A DNA stretch of 8,152 nt, from the NCBI GenBank assembly GCA_007117185.1, contig SKHA01000013.1, positions 1-8,152 of the forward strand. The letters run 5' to 3'. Below, in pieces: positions 1 to 6,547 of this stretch. Position numbers and translations under genes: made by a program. Origin of the DNA: Spirochaeta sp. GTDB taxonomy: Bacteria; Spirochaetota; Spirochaetia; DSM-27196; Alkalispirochaetaceae. Positions within the stretch are counted from its first letter, which is position 1; each line of letters begins with the position of its first letter. The notes beneath the pieces were generated by a model, which was not told the DNA's origin, did not search any database, and worked only from the letters and a program-made list of their open reading frames with translations.

Positions 1-1026
1 CCCCTCCTGCAGGCGCTCGGGGGAGATCGCGCGGCCCCGTTCGATCAGTTCCCGGCTCCGGGGGTGGTAGAGATCCCGGTGGCGACCATACCAGCCGCTG
101 TGGACCGCGGCAAACTCCGCGGCGATCATCTCCTGGTGCAGACCGTTGATCTTCTCGATATCCTTGAAAAGCTGTACCTCCTGGACGTGGACACCCAGCC
201 CGCGCAGGCGCTCTATCACTGCCTCCATCGCGGTTGCAGCTTCCGGGTCTGCCTGCTCGGAGTATTCGTCGTGAGGGACAAGGACGGTCACCGGCCCCCG
301 GCGGGTGGCGGCTTCCGGCGGGGAGCCCTTCCAGTCTGACACGAGAGCGCCCGCCGCCGCGGTAAGGGTCTCAACGGTCCGGGCGATCACCCCCACGTGG
401 TCAGCGCTGCTGGAGAAGGGGACAACCCCGGTGGTAGAGATGCGTCCAAACGAGGGCTTGTACCCGGCGACGCCGCAAAACGTTGCCGGCCGGGAGATGG
501 AACCGATGGTCTGGGTTCCCAACGCCAGATCGCAGTACCCGGCGGCCACGGCGGCGGCGGACCCGCTGGATGACCCTCCGGGGGTGTGTTGGAGGTTCAG
601 GGGGTTGGCGGTGGGGCCCGGGCCGAAATAGGCAAACTCCGTTGTCACCGTCTTGGCCAGTACCAGCGCCCCCGCGTCCCGAAGCAACCTGACACTGCTG
701 GCGTCACCGCCGTTTTCCGCAGCGGGAAGACCGGCGGCTTCCGGTTCCAGAAATACCTCAGGGGGCAGGGCGGAACCGGCGCGGGTGGGGAACCCCGCAG
801 CGTGAAAGATGTCCTTCACCCCCACCAGGGCACCGAAGAGGGGCGGGCGGGTGGCTTCATCGGGCCAGCGAGCCTCAAGCTCTCTGATCTCGGCGTGCAG
901 CCGCTGTCGGCGCTGCTTCGGCGTCTCATCCGCCAGGAGGGCGTGGACCCCCTTCTCGTGCTCTTCTATCTGCGCCAGCGCCGCGTCGATGCGCGCGATC
1001 AGGTTTTTGGTCGTCACACCGGCCAT
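1..1026 (-). CDS. Amidase-signature family hydrolase, C-terminus cut off by the window edge
   Basis: This is the N-terminal 342 residues of an amidase-signature (AS) enzyme, a family that hydrolyses amides with a Lys/cis-Ser/Ser triad. The candidate Lys is K71 in GVKDIF. The Gly/Ser loop TPGGSSSGSAAA (about 148-159) supplies the cis-Ser, probably S152. The nucleophile is S176 in GTQTIGSISRPATFCG, followed by GYKPSFGRIS. The spacing between the three matches the family. The reading frame is open to base 1, and AS enzymes usually have 450-500 residues, so roughly a quarter is missing. The ATG overlaps the CoA-transferase stop by one base (TGATG), with the purine run AGGGGG upstream, so translation is probably coupled. 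The nucleophile motif reads GTQT-GS rather than the commoner GTDTGGS; this variant occurs in general amidases, which argues against GatA of the tRNA amidotransferase. No signal peptide is seen, so it should be cytoplasmic. The substrate is unknown. Confidence 0.9.
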   Translation of the reverse strand, partial: MAGVTTKNLIARIDAALAQIEEHEKGVHALLADETPKQRRQRLHAEIRELEARWPDEATRPPLFGALVGVKDIFHAAGFPTRAGSALPPEVFLEPEAAGLPAAENGGDASSVRLLRDAGALVLAKTVTTEFAYFGPGPTANPLNLQHTPGGSSSGSAAAVAAGYCDLALGTQTIGSISRPATFCGVAGYKPSFGRISTTGVVPFSSSADHVGVIARTVETLTAAAGALVSDWKGSPPEAATRRGPVTVLVPHDEYSEQADPEAATAMEAVIERLRGLGVHVQEVQLFKDIEKINGLHQEMIAAEFAAVHSGWYGRHRDLYHPRSRELIERGRAISPERLQEG

Positions 1027-2231
1027 CACACTACCCCCTGGTCGTGCAGCCCTTCAATCGCTGCAGCGTCGTAGCCGAGTCCCTCAAGAACCTGCCGGGT
1101 GTGCTCCCCCAGCTCCGGGACGGGTGGGCGCACCGTGGTGTCCTCCATACCGGACATCTTGATGGGGTTGCCCGCTACCTGCACCGTTCCGGCGATGGCG
1201 TCCTCTACTGTGGCGACCATCTTTCGCGCCTGGACCTGTCGGTTCTGCAGTACCTGTTCAATTTTGTTGATTCGGCTGTGGGGGATCCCGGCGCTTGAGA
1301 AGAGGCTCAACCACTCCCCAACTGTCTTTTGGGCAAAGAGGGGGTCCAGCAGCTCGTTCAGCGCCGTCAGATTCTCCGTTCGCTTCTGGTTGGTTTCAAA
1401 ACGGGGGTCCGAAGCGAGGTCATTCCGGCCGACGGTCTTGCAGAACGTCTGCCACAGCGAATCGTTACCGATGGCGATCACCAGCCAGTCGTCCTTGCCG
1501 CGATACGCCTGGAAGGGGCTGATGGTGGGGTGGCGGTTTCCCAGGGGTTCTGGGTTCTTGCCGTCCACCTGGTAGCGGGCCAGGGCGTTCTCCAGAATCG
1601 CCACCTGGCAGTCCAGCATCGCCACGTCCACCTTCTGGCCGAGGCCGGTGGTGTTGCGCTGGTGCAGCGCCGCCAGGACGCCCACCATATTGAAGAGCCC
1701 CGCCCCGATGTCGCCGATGGAACAACCCACCCGCGTGGGGGGCTGCCCGGGCCAGCCGGTAACGCTCATCAGCCCGCCCTCGGCCTGAGCGAGAATGTCG
1801 TAGGCGGGCTTGGTGCTCTCCGGGCCCGAGTGCCCGTACCCTGAGGAGACAGCGTATATCAGACGAGGGTTGATCCTGTGCAGCTCCTCCCACCCGAGGC
1901 CCAGCTTCTCCATCACCCCGGGGCGAAAGTTCTCCACCAGAATGTCGTGTTCCTGTACCAGGCGGCGCAGGATCTTCTTGCCCTCTTCTGTTTTGAGGTT
2001 GAGGGTCATGGAGCGCTTGCCGCGGTTGATGCTGACAAAGTAGAGGCTGCGACCGTTCTTGAAAGGTCCGAAATGGCGCGAGTCGTCACCGACGCCGGGC
2101 ATCTCCACCTTCAGAACTTCAGCTCCCAGATCTGCCAGGAGCATCGTTGTGTAAGGGCCCGCCAGGACACGGGTCATATCCAGTACCTTGATACCGGCAA
2201 GGGGTGCCGTGGATGTGTCTGTTGTGTTCAT
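1026..2231 (-). CDS. Class III (CaiB/BaiF family) CoA-transferase
   Basis: This is a family III CoA-transferase, which moves CoA between carboxylic acids through an aspartyl anhydride intermediate. The N-terminus LAGIKVLDMTRVLAGPY is the family hallmark, followed by LLADLGAEVLKVE, the SINRGKRSMTLNLK segment and DILVENFRPGVMEKLG. The catalytic Asp is the D of KPAYDILAQAEGGLMSVTG, residue 145 from the chosen start. A C-terminal GEHTRQVLEGLGYD segment is also typical. The length of 401 residues is normal for the family. I chose ATG at 2231. An in-frame GTG at 2249 would add six residues, but neither start has a Shine-Dalgarno, and a TATACT hexamer at 2241-2246 (minus strand) lies 9 bases before the ATG and overlaps the region of the GTG. 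The gene lies 29 bases after the thioesterase and overlaps the amidase by one base, indicating an operon. The acyl donor and acceptor cannot be assigned; homologues act on oxalate, carnitine, bile acids, succinate/malate and others. Confidence 0.92.
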   Translation of the reverse strand: MNTTDTSTAPLAGIKVLDMTRVLAGPYTTMLLADLGAEVLKVEMPGVGDDSRHFGPFKNGRSLYFVSINRGKRSMTLNLKTEEGKKILRRLVQEHDILVENFRPGVMEKLGLGWEELHRINPRLIYAVSSGYGHSGPESTKPAYDILAQAEGGLMSVTGWPGQPPTRVGCSIGDIGAGLFNMVGVLAALHQRNTTGLGQKVDVAMLDCQVAILENALARYQVDGKNPEPLGNRHPTISPFQAYRGKDDWLVIAIGNDSLWQTFCKTVGRNDLASDPRFETNQKRTENLTALNELLDPLFAQKTVGEWLSLFSSAGIPHSRINKIEQVLQNRQVQARKMVATVEDAIAGTVQVAGNPIKMSGMEDTTVRPPVPELGEHTRQVLEGLGYDAAAIEGLHDQGVV

Positions 2232-2260
2232 CGTGGTGGTAGTATACACCAGATCGGGTG

Positions 2261-2740
2261 CTACCGGAACGCCTCACCACCGGGGAAATTCAGCCGCCGC
2301 CTGGCTACCGCCTCGCTGAATTTGGCGTAGCGCACCGTGGCGGTACTGAAGAGGGTGCCGTCGGCACCGCTGATCGTTACTGTCATGGTCACCTCTTTTT
2401 CCGACTCCTCGGAGGCAACCGCCACCAGATGAAAGGGTCCGTTCTCCGTGTTTGCCGGGGCGGAGTAGACGATGGAGAGATCCCGGGTGACCCCGGCGGT
2501 GCCTCGCAGGGCGTGAAGAAACCACCCTCCCATCTCGTCTGCCAGCGTCGCCTGAATTCCCCCGTGGATCACCCCGGGGTAGCCCTCCAGTTCCTGCCGG
2601 GGCTCCCAGGTGCTGTGCAGCGCCTCGCCTTCAACGGTGAAGCTCATCCGCAGCCCCACGCTGCTGCGGGGGTCGCAACCGAAGCAGTGGTACCGCTCAG
2701 AATCGGCGTAAGGGTTGGGAACCGGTCGTTTCGTGCTCAT
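2261..2740 (-). CDS. PaaI-like hotdog-fold acyl-CoA thioesterase
   Basis: This is a 159-residue single hotdog domain of the PaaI/YbgC-like thioesterase group, which hydrolyses acyl-CoA to free acid and CoA. The N-terminal HCFGCDPRSSVGLRMSF (about 18-34) matches the Cys-rich lead-in seen in many PaaI-type members. The core motif YPGVIHGGIQATLADEMGGW (about 54-73) holds the HGG turn and an acidic residue, D68 or E69, on the hotdog helix that acts as catalytic base in relatives. The remaining beta strands run through VTRDLSIVYSAPA and ATVRYAKF. The ATG at 2740 is chosen because the hotdog homology starts just after it. The frame stays open upstream, but that part lies antisense inside the ATPase gene. 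No Shine-Dalgarno precedes the ATG; a TATACT hexamer sits 6 bases before it. It is the first gene of the minus-strand operon and may recycle CoA or remove dead-end thioesters made by the CoA-transferase pathway (inference). Confidence 0.88.
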   Translation of the reverse strand: MSTKRPVPNPYADSERYHCFGCDPRSSVGLRMSFTVEGEALHSTWEPRQELEGYPGVIHGGIQATLADEMGGWFLHALRGTAGVTRDLSIVYSAPANTENGPFHLVAVASEESEKEVTMTVTISGADGTLFSTATVRYAKFSEAVARRRLNFPGGEAFR

Positions 2741-2746
2741 TCGGTA

Positions 2747-2752
2747 AGTATA
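2747..2752 (-). promoter_or_regulatory. -10 element of the thioesterase/CoA-transferase/amidase operon (likely leaderless)
   Basis: On the minus strand this reads TATACT, one base from the TATAAT consensus. Six bases separate it from the ATG at 2740, so a start site about 7 bases downstream would fall on the A of the ATG. No Shine-Dalgarno is present. The -35 position (about 2770-2775, GTGGGA) is poor. Confidence 0.55.
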
Positions 2753-2757
2753 CCAAA

Positions 2758-2787
2758 TTGTGCCTTTCTTCCCACCCGTGATATAGT
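2758..2787 (+). promoter_or_regulatory. Promoter of the ABC transporter operon (likely leaderless)
   Basis: A TTGTGC hexamer (2758-2763) and TATAGT (2782-2787) are separated by 18 bases. Seven bases lie between TATAGT and the GTG start at 2795, so the transcript would begin at or next to the start codon. There is no Shine-Dalgarno. The footprint overlaps that of the divergent minus-strand promoter, so the two probably compete for RNA polymerase (inference). Confidence 0.5.
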
Positions 2788-2794
2788 CCCGCCG

Positions 2795-4408
2795 GTGAAC
2801 GACGTTATCCTGAGTCTGACCGGCGTATCCAAGATCTATCCCGGGACGGTGGCGCTGCATAACGTGGATCTCGAGGTTGTGCGCGGCGAGACCCACGGGA
2901 TCATCGGCAAGAACGGCGCCGGCAAGAGCACCCTGGTGGGGATCGTAGCGGGGTTGGTCAAGCCGACAACCGGAACGTTCGCCATCAACGGCAGGAGCTA
3001 CCACGACCTCTCCCGGATCGCCTCGCGACAGGAGCGCGTCTCCATCGTGCCCCAGGAACCGCAGCTGGTCGAGAACGCCACCATCGCTGAAAACCTCTTT
3101 CTACCGGATTACCCGGTGAAACGCGGCGGTCTGGCGGTGGACTGGAAACGCCTCTTCCAGCGCGGCCAGGAGGTCCTCGACCGCAGCGACCTCGCTCTGA
3201 AAGCGCACACCCTGGTGGGCGACCTGGGGGTGGGGCTGCAGCAGATCATCATGATGCTCAAAGCGAGCTACGTGGAAGACTCGCAGATCATCATTCTCGA
3301 CGAGGCGTTTGCCTCCCTCTCGGAGCGGGAGGAGCAGATCTTCTTCCGGATCATGCGGGAGCGTCGGCAGGCGGGGTGTACCATCCTGCACATCTCCCAC
3401 CGCATCGACGAGCTGCTGCAGGTCTGCGATCGGATGACGGTGCTCCGGGACGGTCACTCCGTGGCTACCGTCCACCGGGACGAGGTGGATCACCGCTCCC
3501 TGGCGGCGCTGATCGTGGGCGGGGCGGGAGCTGCGACAGTCGCCCCGGGGGTCTCCAGCGCGACCTCGCCACCAGCCGCACCGCCTGCTGCAGGGGTCTC
3601 CCTCTGGCCGGTAGAGCTTTCCGTTGAGGGTTTCTCCCGGGCGGGGGCGTTCCGCGTTATCACCTTCAGCGTGCGCAAGGGTGAGATTCTGGGCATCGCC
3701 GGGCTGATCGGTAGCGGTCGCACCGAGGTGATGAAGGCGATCATCGGGTTGGATCGCGCCGACGCCGGCACGATCCGCCGGGGCGACTCCGCCGCGCCGG
3801 CGGAGTCGATTCGCAGCCCCAAAGAGGCGCTGCAGCGGGGTATCGTCTACCTCCCGGAGGAGCGCGACGCCGAGGGGCTGGTCGACGGGATGTCCGTCAA
3901 ATCCAACACCGTCATGAGCGCGCTGAAGCGGATTACCCGGGGGCTTTTCCTCAACCGCCCGGCAGAGCGCACCCTGGTGGGAGACCTGCGGGAGCGCCTT
4001 GAGATCAAGTACGCGTCCATGGATCAGGAAGTGCGGGAGCTGAGCGGGGGAAATCGCCAGAAAGTTGTGGTCTCCCGGGTTTTCTCCACCGAACCGGCGG
4101 TCTATCTGCTGGACGAACCCACCAAGGGAATCGATATCGCCGCCCGGGAAGGACTGTTGCGGATCATTCGGGACGAGCTGGCCCGGGATGCGGCAGTGGT
4201 GATGACCGCGCCGGGGCTGGAAGAGCTGATGCGCCTGAGTGACCGCATCGTGGTGCTGCACCGGGGCGAGCTGGTAGCGGAGTTCCAGGGCCCGGATTAC
4301 CGGGAGGAGGAGATCTTCCAGGCGATGCAGGGGGCTTCCCGGCAAGGCGCTGCACCTCAGGGCGCTACCATTCACAAGACCACAGAAAAGGAATCAATAC
4401 AAACATGA
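2795..4408 (+). CDS. Sugar-type (CUT2/RbsA-like) ABC importer ATPase with two nucleotide-binding domains
   Basis: This 537-residue protein has two fused ABC domains, the layout of RbsA/MglA-type ATPases that drive ribose-class importers at the inner membrane. NBD1 has Walker A GKNGAGKST (38-46), a weak signature LGVGLQQ (144-150), Walker B IIILDEAF (D169, E170) and an intact His switch in LHISHRIDEL. NBD2 has the lysine-less P-loop GLIGSGRTE (303-311) usual for this family, a perfect signature LSGGNRQK (416-423) and Walker B LLDEPTKGID (D440, E441). An Ala/Pro/Ser-rich linker of about 30 residues (242-271) joins the halves and makes it longer than the usual 500. The GTG at 2795 is chosen because homology (ILSLTGVSKIYPGTVAL) begins at once; the upstream open frame lies antisense to the thioesterase. 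The stop overlaps the permease ATG (ATGA). Oddities are E-to-K in Walker A, AF for PT after Walker B in NBD1, and APGL where SSEL is usual in NBD2. The transported solute is not known. Confidence 0.93.
   Translation: MNDVILSLTGVSKIYPGTVALHNVDLEVVRGETHGIIGKNGAGKSTLVGIVAGLVKPTTGTFAINGRSYHDLSRIASRQERVSIVPQEPQLVENATIAENLFLPDYPVKRGGLAVDWKRLFQRGQEVLDRSDLALKAHTLVGDLGVGLQQIIMMLKASYVEDSQIIILDEAFASLSEREEQIFFRIMRERRQAGCTILHISHRIDELLQVCDRMTVLRDGHSVATVHRDEVDHRSLAALIVGGAGAATVAPGVSSATSPPAAPPAAGVSLWPVELSVEGFSRAGAFRVITFSVRKGEILGIAGLIGSGRTEVMKAIIGLDRADAGTIRRGDSAAPAESIRSPKEALQRGIVYLPEERDAEGLVDGMSVKSNTVMSALKRITRGLFLNRPAERTLVGDLRERLEIKYASMDQEVRELSGGNRQKVVVSRVFSTEPAVYLLDEPTKGIDIAAREGLLRIIRDELARDAAVVMTAPGLEELMRLSDRIVVLHRGELVAEFQGPDYREEEIFQAMQGASRQGAAPQGATIHKTTEKESIQT
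3784..3808. repeat. Perfect 11-bp inverted repeat with 3-base loop inside the ATPase gene
   Basis: Arms CGACTCCGCCG (3784-3794) and CGGCGGAGTCG (3798-3808) are exact reverse complements around CGC. It encodes a surface-loop segment (GDSAAPAES) in NBD2, between the P-loop and the signature. As RNA it would fold into a very stable hairpin. No T-tract follows, so it is not a simple terminator. Confidence 0.8.
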
Positions 4409-5409
4409 AACGAAGCACCTCACTTCAGCTCCTTCTTATTGATAATCTCATCTGGGTGCTGGTAGCCCTCTTCTTTGTGGTCAACGCGGTCTTCACGCCG
4501 CGTTTTGCCAGCTATCGCAACGTGGTGAATATCCTCTATCACTCGGCGATCATGAGCCTGCTGGTGCTCGGGCAGGGGCTGGTCCTGATCAACGGCAAGC
4601 TGGACCTCTCCATCGAATCCACCCTGGGGTTTGCTCCGGGAATTGCGATGCTCCTGTCTATGCGCATCGCCCCCGAGCTGGTGGGTCCCGGGACGGCGAT
4701 CCTCATCACCCTGCTCATCGGCGCCGCCCTGGGGTGGTTCAACGGGTTCTGCATCGCCCGGCTCAAAATCAACCCCCTGCTGCAGACCCTGGCAACGATG
4801 ATCATGATTCGGGGGATCCTGCTGTATATCTTTCCCTTTTCCCTCTTTCCGCTGGATCCGGTGTATCGCTTCGCCGGGGCGGGGCGGCTGCCGGGAAACA
4901 TACCGGTGGCAGTGCCGCTGGTACTGGTGATCTTTCTGATCCTGAACATAGGGCTGCAGCACACCCCCTTCGGCCGCCGTTTCGTCTCTACCGGTGGCAA
5001 CCCCCGGGCCAGTTATGTGGCGGGGATCAACGTAGACCGTATGACCGTTGCCGCCTACGTGATCGCTGGAGTCCTGGCGGCGATGGCGGGGATGATCGCC
5101 GCGGGTCGGCAGGGTTCCGTGTCCAACGCCATGGGCGAGGGAATGGTGCTGCTCTCCTTCGCGGGTGCGCTCATGGGCGGGGCCAGCCTCCACGGCGGCA
5201 AGGGTACTCCCCTGGGAATGCTTGGCGGGGCACTGCTGCTGGGGATGTTCTCCAACTCCCTCAACCTGCTGGGGGTAGGGCCCAGCCTGATCTACGCTTC
5301 CAAAGGGGCGTTGATTTTTCTGGCACTGCTCCTTGATCGCAGCCGCAGCCGCTGGCGGTCGGAGCTGCTGCACCGGGAACAGATGGAGACGCTTGCCATC
5401 GGGAGCTGA
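4405..5409 (+). CDS. Sugar-type (RbsC-like) ABC importer permease
   Basis: This is a 334-residue inner-membrane permease of the BPD_transp_2 family that pairs, usually as a homodimer, with the ATPase before it. It is strongly hydrophobic, with membrane segments around residues 13-30, 47-64, 74-88, 97-113, 126-147, 167-184, 214-234, 246-260, 266-285 and 294-311. Family marks are GKLDLSIES (64-72, equivalent to GGIDLSVGS), GNPRASYVAGINVDRM (198-213), the following AAYVIAGVLAAMAGMI, and GGASLHGGKGTPLGMLGGALLLG (258-280). The last two cytoplasmic and membrane motifs are hallmarks of RbsC-type proteins. The ATG overlaps the ATPase stop by four bases, and a weak AAGGAA (4388-4393) lies 11 bases upstream, so translational coupling is likely. 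A single permease gene is normal for the CUT2 class. The C-terminal tail is short, charged and cytoplasmic. Confidence 0.94.
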   Translation: MKRSTSLQLLLIDNLIWVLVALFFVVNAVFTPRFASYRNVVNILYHSAIMSLLVLGQGLVLINGKLDLSIESTLGFAPGIAMLLSMRIAPELVGPGTAILITLLIGAALGWFNGFCIARLKINPLLQTLATMIMIRGILLYIFPFSLFPLDPVYRFAGAGRLPGNIPVAVPLVLVIFLILNIGLQHTPFGRRFVSTGGNPRASYVAGINVDRMTVAAYVIAGVLAAMAGMIAAGRQGSVSNAMGEGMVLLSFAGALMGGASLHGGKGTPLGMLGGALLLGMFSNSLNLLGVGPSLIYASKGALIFLALLLDRSRSRWRSELLHREQMETLAIGS

Positions 5410-5427
5410 TCCGTTGCATACATAGTT

Positions 5428-5446
5428 TATACAAGGAGGTTGTATA
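5428..5446 (+). promoter_or_regulatory. Shine-Dalgarno of the binding-protein gene held in the loop of a 7-bp inverted repeat
   Basis: TATACAA (5428-5434) and TTGTATA (5440-5446) are exact inverted copies, and the five bases between them are GGAGG. Together with the two preceding A residues this forms AAGGAGG, 10 bases before the ATG at 5450. In the mRNA it would be an AU-rich stem presenting the ribosome-binding site in its loop. As DNA it could instead be an operator. This 40-base AT-rich gap is the only intergenic space in the transporter operon before the regulator. Confidence 0.65.
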
Positions 5447-5449
5447 CTT

Positions 5450-6538
5450 ATGAACAACATTGGACGAAGAACTGTTGTCACCCTGGTGGCACTGACCTTG
5501 ACTGTGGGGACGTTGATGCCCCTGTTTGCCGGAGGTGGTCGCGAGCGGGCACCACAGCAGATGACCTTCGGGATGGTGATCAAGTACCCCGGCACGCCCT
5601 ACATTGAGGCGTTCATCTACGCCGCCCAGGCAGCGTCGGAGGAGCTGGGAGTCCGCCTGATCGTTCGCGACGGCGAAGGCGATGCCCAGACGATCATGAA
5701 TCACATGGATACCTTCATCGTCGAGGAGATCGACGGCTTCATCATGGCCGGCGCTGTCGACCAGCAGGCGATCGTCCCCGGAGTGATGATGCTCAACGAC
5801 GCAGGCATCCCGGTGGTGGCCATCGACACCAGCCCTGAAGGCGGCAAGGTGGACTATTTCATTACCGCTGATGTGGCCGTTCAGACTGCTCGTGCAGCTG
5901 AGGCGTTCATCGAGGATGTTCGTGCCCGCCACGGCGGACAGGTTCCCTCGGGAGTGGTGATCGAGATAACCGGAGATGTCCGCGACATGTATACCCGCAC
6001 CGCCAACGAGGGGTTCATGTCCGTCCTGGGTCAGTATCCCCAGCTGCGGGTGGTATCCGGCGACGGCCAGTGGAACAATATCGACGCGCACGACCGGACT
6101 ACGGACCTGCTCACCCGTCACGGCGACGATGTGGTGGGAATCTACGTGCAGACCCCGGACATCATGGGACCCGGTGTGGTGGAGGCGGTGCGCGGCGCCG
6201 GACTCAACCCGCGGGATTTCAGCATTACCGGTACGTGGATGGGCCCGGAAGGGCAGGAACTGATCCGGGATGGCGATGTTCTGGGAATTGTGGCGATGCC
6301 CGCGTACGCTCCGGCGCGCATGGCGGTGGAGCTGCTGCACAAGCTGGCTACCGGTCAGGCAGTACCCCAGGCGGGAGATGTGCTTACCGACGCCGAGGCG
6401 CTCTGGTCTCCAGCAACGGTCACCCGAAGTCCCTTCGCGGATGGTCTCGTTATCGAAATGCAGGCACCGATTGTGCCCCTTGAGGTGGGTGTGGAAGATC
6501 CCCGCCTGTGGGAAAACCGGCTGCAGCACCTCTGGTAA
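5450..6538 (+). CDS. Periplasmic sugar-type solute-binding protein of the ABC importer
   Basis: This 362-residue protein is the substrate receptor of the importer, a type I periplasmic-binding-protein fold related to ribose/galactose-binding proteins (Peripla_BP_4). Residues 1-27 form a Sec signal peptide: basic MNNIGRR, a hydrophobic core TVVTLVALTLTVG, and a likely cleavage after LFA. There is no lipobox Cys, so the mature protein should be soluble in the periplasm. The first lobe starts with MTFGMVIKYPGTPYIEAFIYAAQAA (38-62), followed by VEEIDGFIMAGAV, the DAGIPVVAIDT strand (117-127) and GVVIEITGD (168-176) with the NEGFMSVL helix. The second lobe carries VVGIYVQTPDIMGPGVVEAVRGAG (228-251) and DGDVLGIVAMPAYAPARMAVELL (274-296). 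It has the strongest Shine-Dalgarno in the window, fitting the excess of binding protein such systems need. The ligand cannot be read from sequence: the class includes sugars, autoinducer-2, purines and polyols. The N-terminus resembles spirochaete binding proteins. Confidence 0.92.
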   Translation: MNNIGRRTVVTLVALTLTVGTLMPLFAGGGRERAPQQMTFGMVIKYPGTPYIEAFIYAAQAASEELGVRLIVRDGEGDAQTIMNHMDTFIVEEIDGFIMAGAVDQQAIVPGVMMLNDAGIPVVAIDTSPEGGKVDYFITADVAVQTARAAEAFIEDVRARHGGQVPSGVVIEITGDVRDMYTRTANEGFMSVLGQYPQLRVVSGDGQWNNIDAHDRTTDLLTRHGDDVVGIYVQTPDIMGPGVVEAVRGAGLNPRDFSITGTWMGPEGQELIRDGDVLGIVAMPAYAPARMAVELLHKLATGQAVPQAGDVLTDAEALWSPATVTRSPFADGLVIEMQAPIVPLEVGVEDPRLWENRLQHLW

Positions 6539-6547
6539 GTTCCTGCG

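Noticed and set aside
340..365. GC trinucleotide-like run (gcc/gcg) in the amidase gene as a repeat
   Set aside because: It encodes Ala-rich amidase sequence in frame and is short and imperfect; codon bias explains it.
2258..2794. Upstream extension of the ATPase reading frame
   Set aside because: It would run antisense through the thioesterase gene. ABC homology begins directly at GTG 2795, which has its own -10 hexamer.
2741..3004. Upstream extension of the thioesterase reading frame
   Set aside because: It would lie antisense inside the ATPase gene and adds no hotdog homology. ATG 2740 fits the family length.
3101..4375. Long minus-strand open frame (about 424 codons) opposite the ATPase gene
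   Set aside because: It is antisense to a gene with full ABC motifs. Its protein is rich in His, Arg, Pro and Gln with no recognisable domain, typical of GC-rich shadow frames.
5443..5448. TATACT just before the binding-protein ATG as a leaderless promoter
   Set aside because: It is only one base from the ATG, so a transcript would start inside the gene. A strong AAGGAGG is present instead, so here TATACT is better explained as part of the inverted repeat.
4420..5595. Long minus-strand open frame opposite the permease gene
   Set aside because: The predicted protein is low in hydrophobic segments and rich in His, Gln and Pro, shows no family motif, and lies wholly antisense to the RbsC-like gene and the start of the binding protein.
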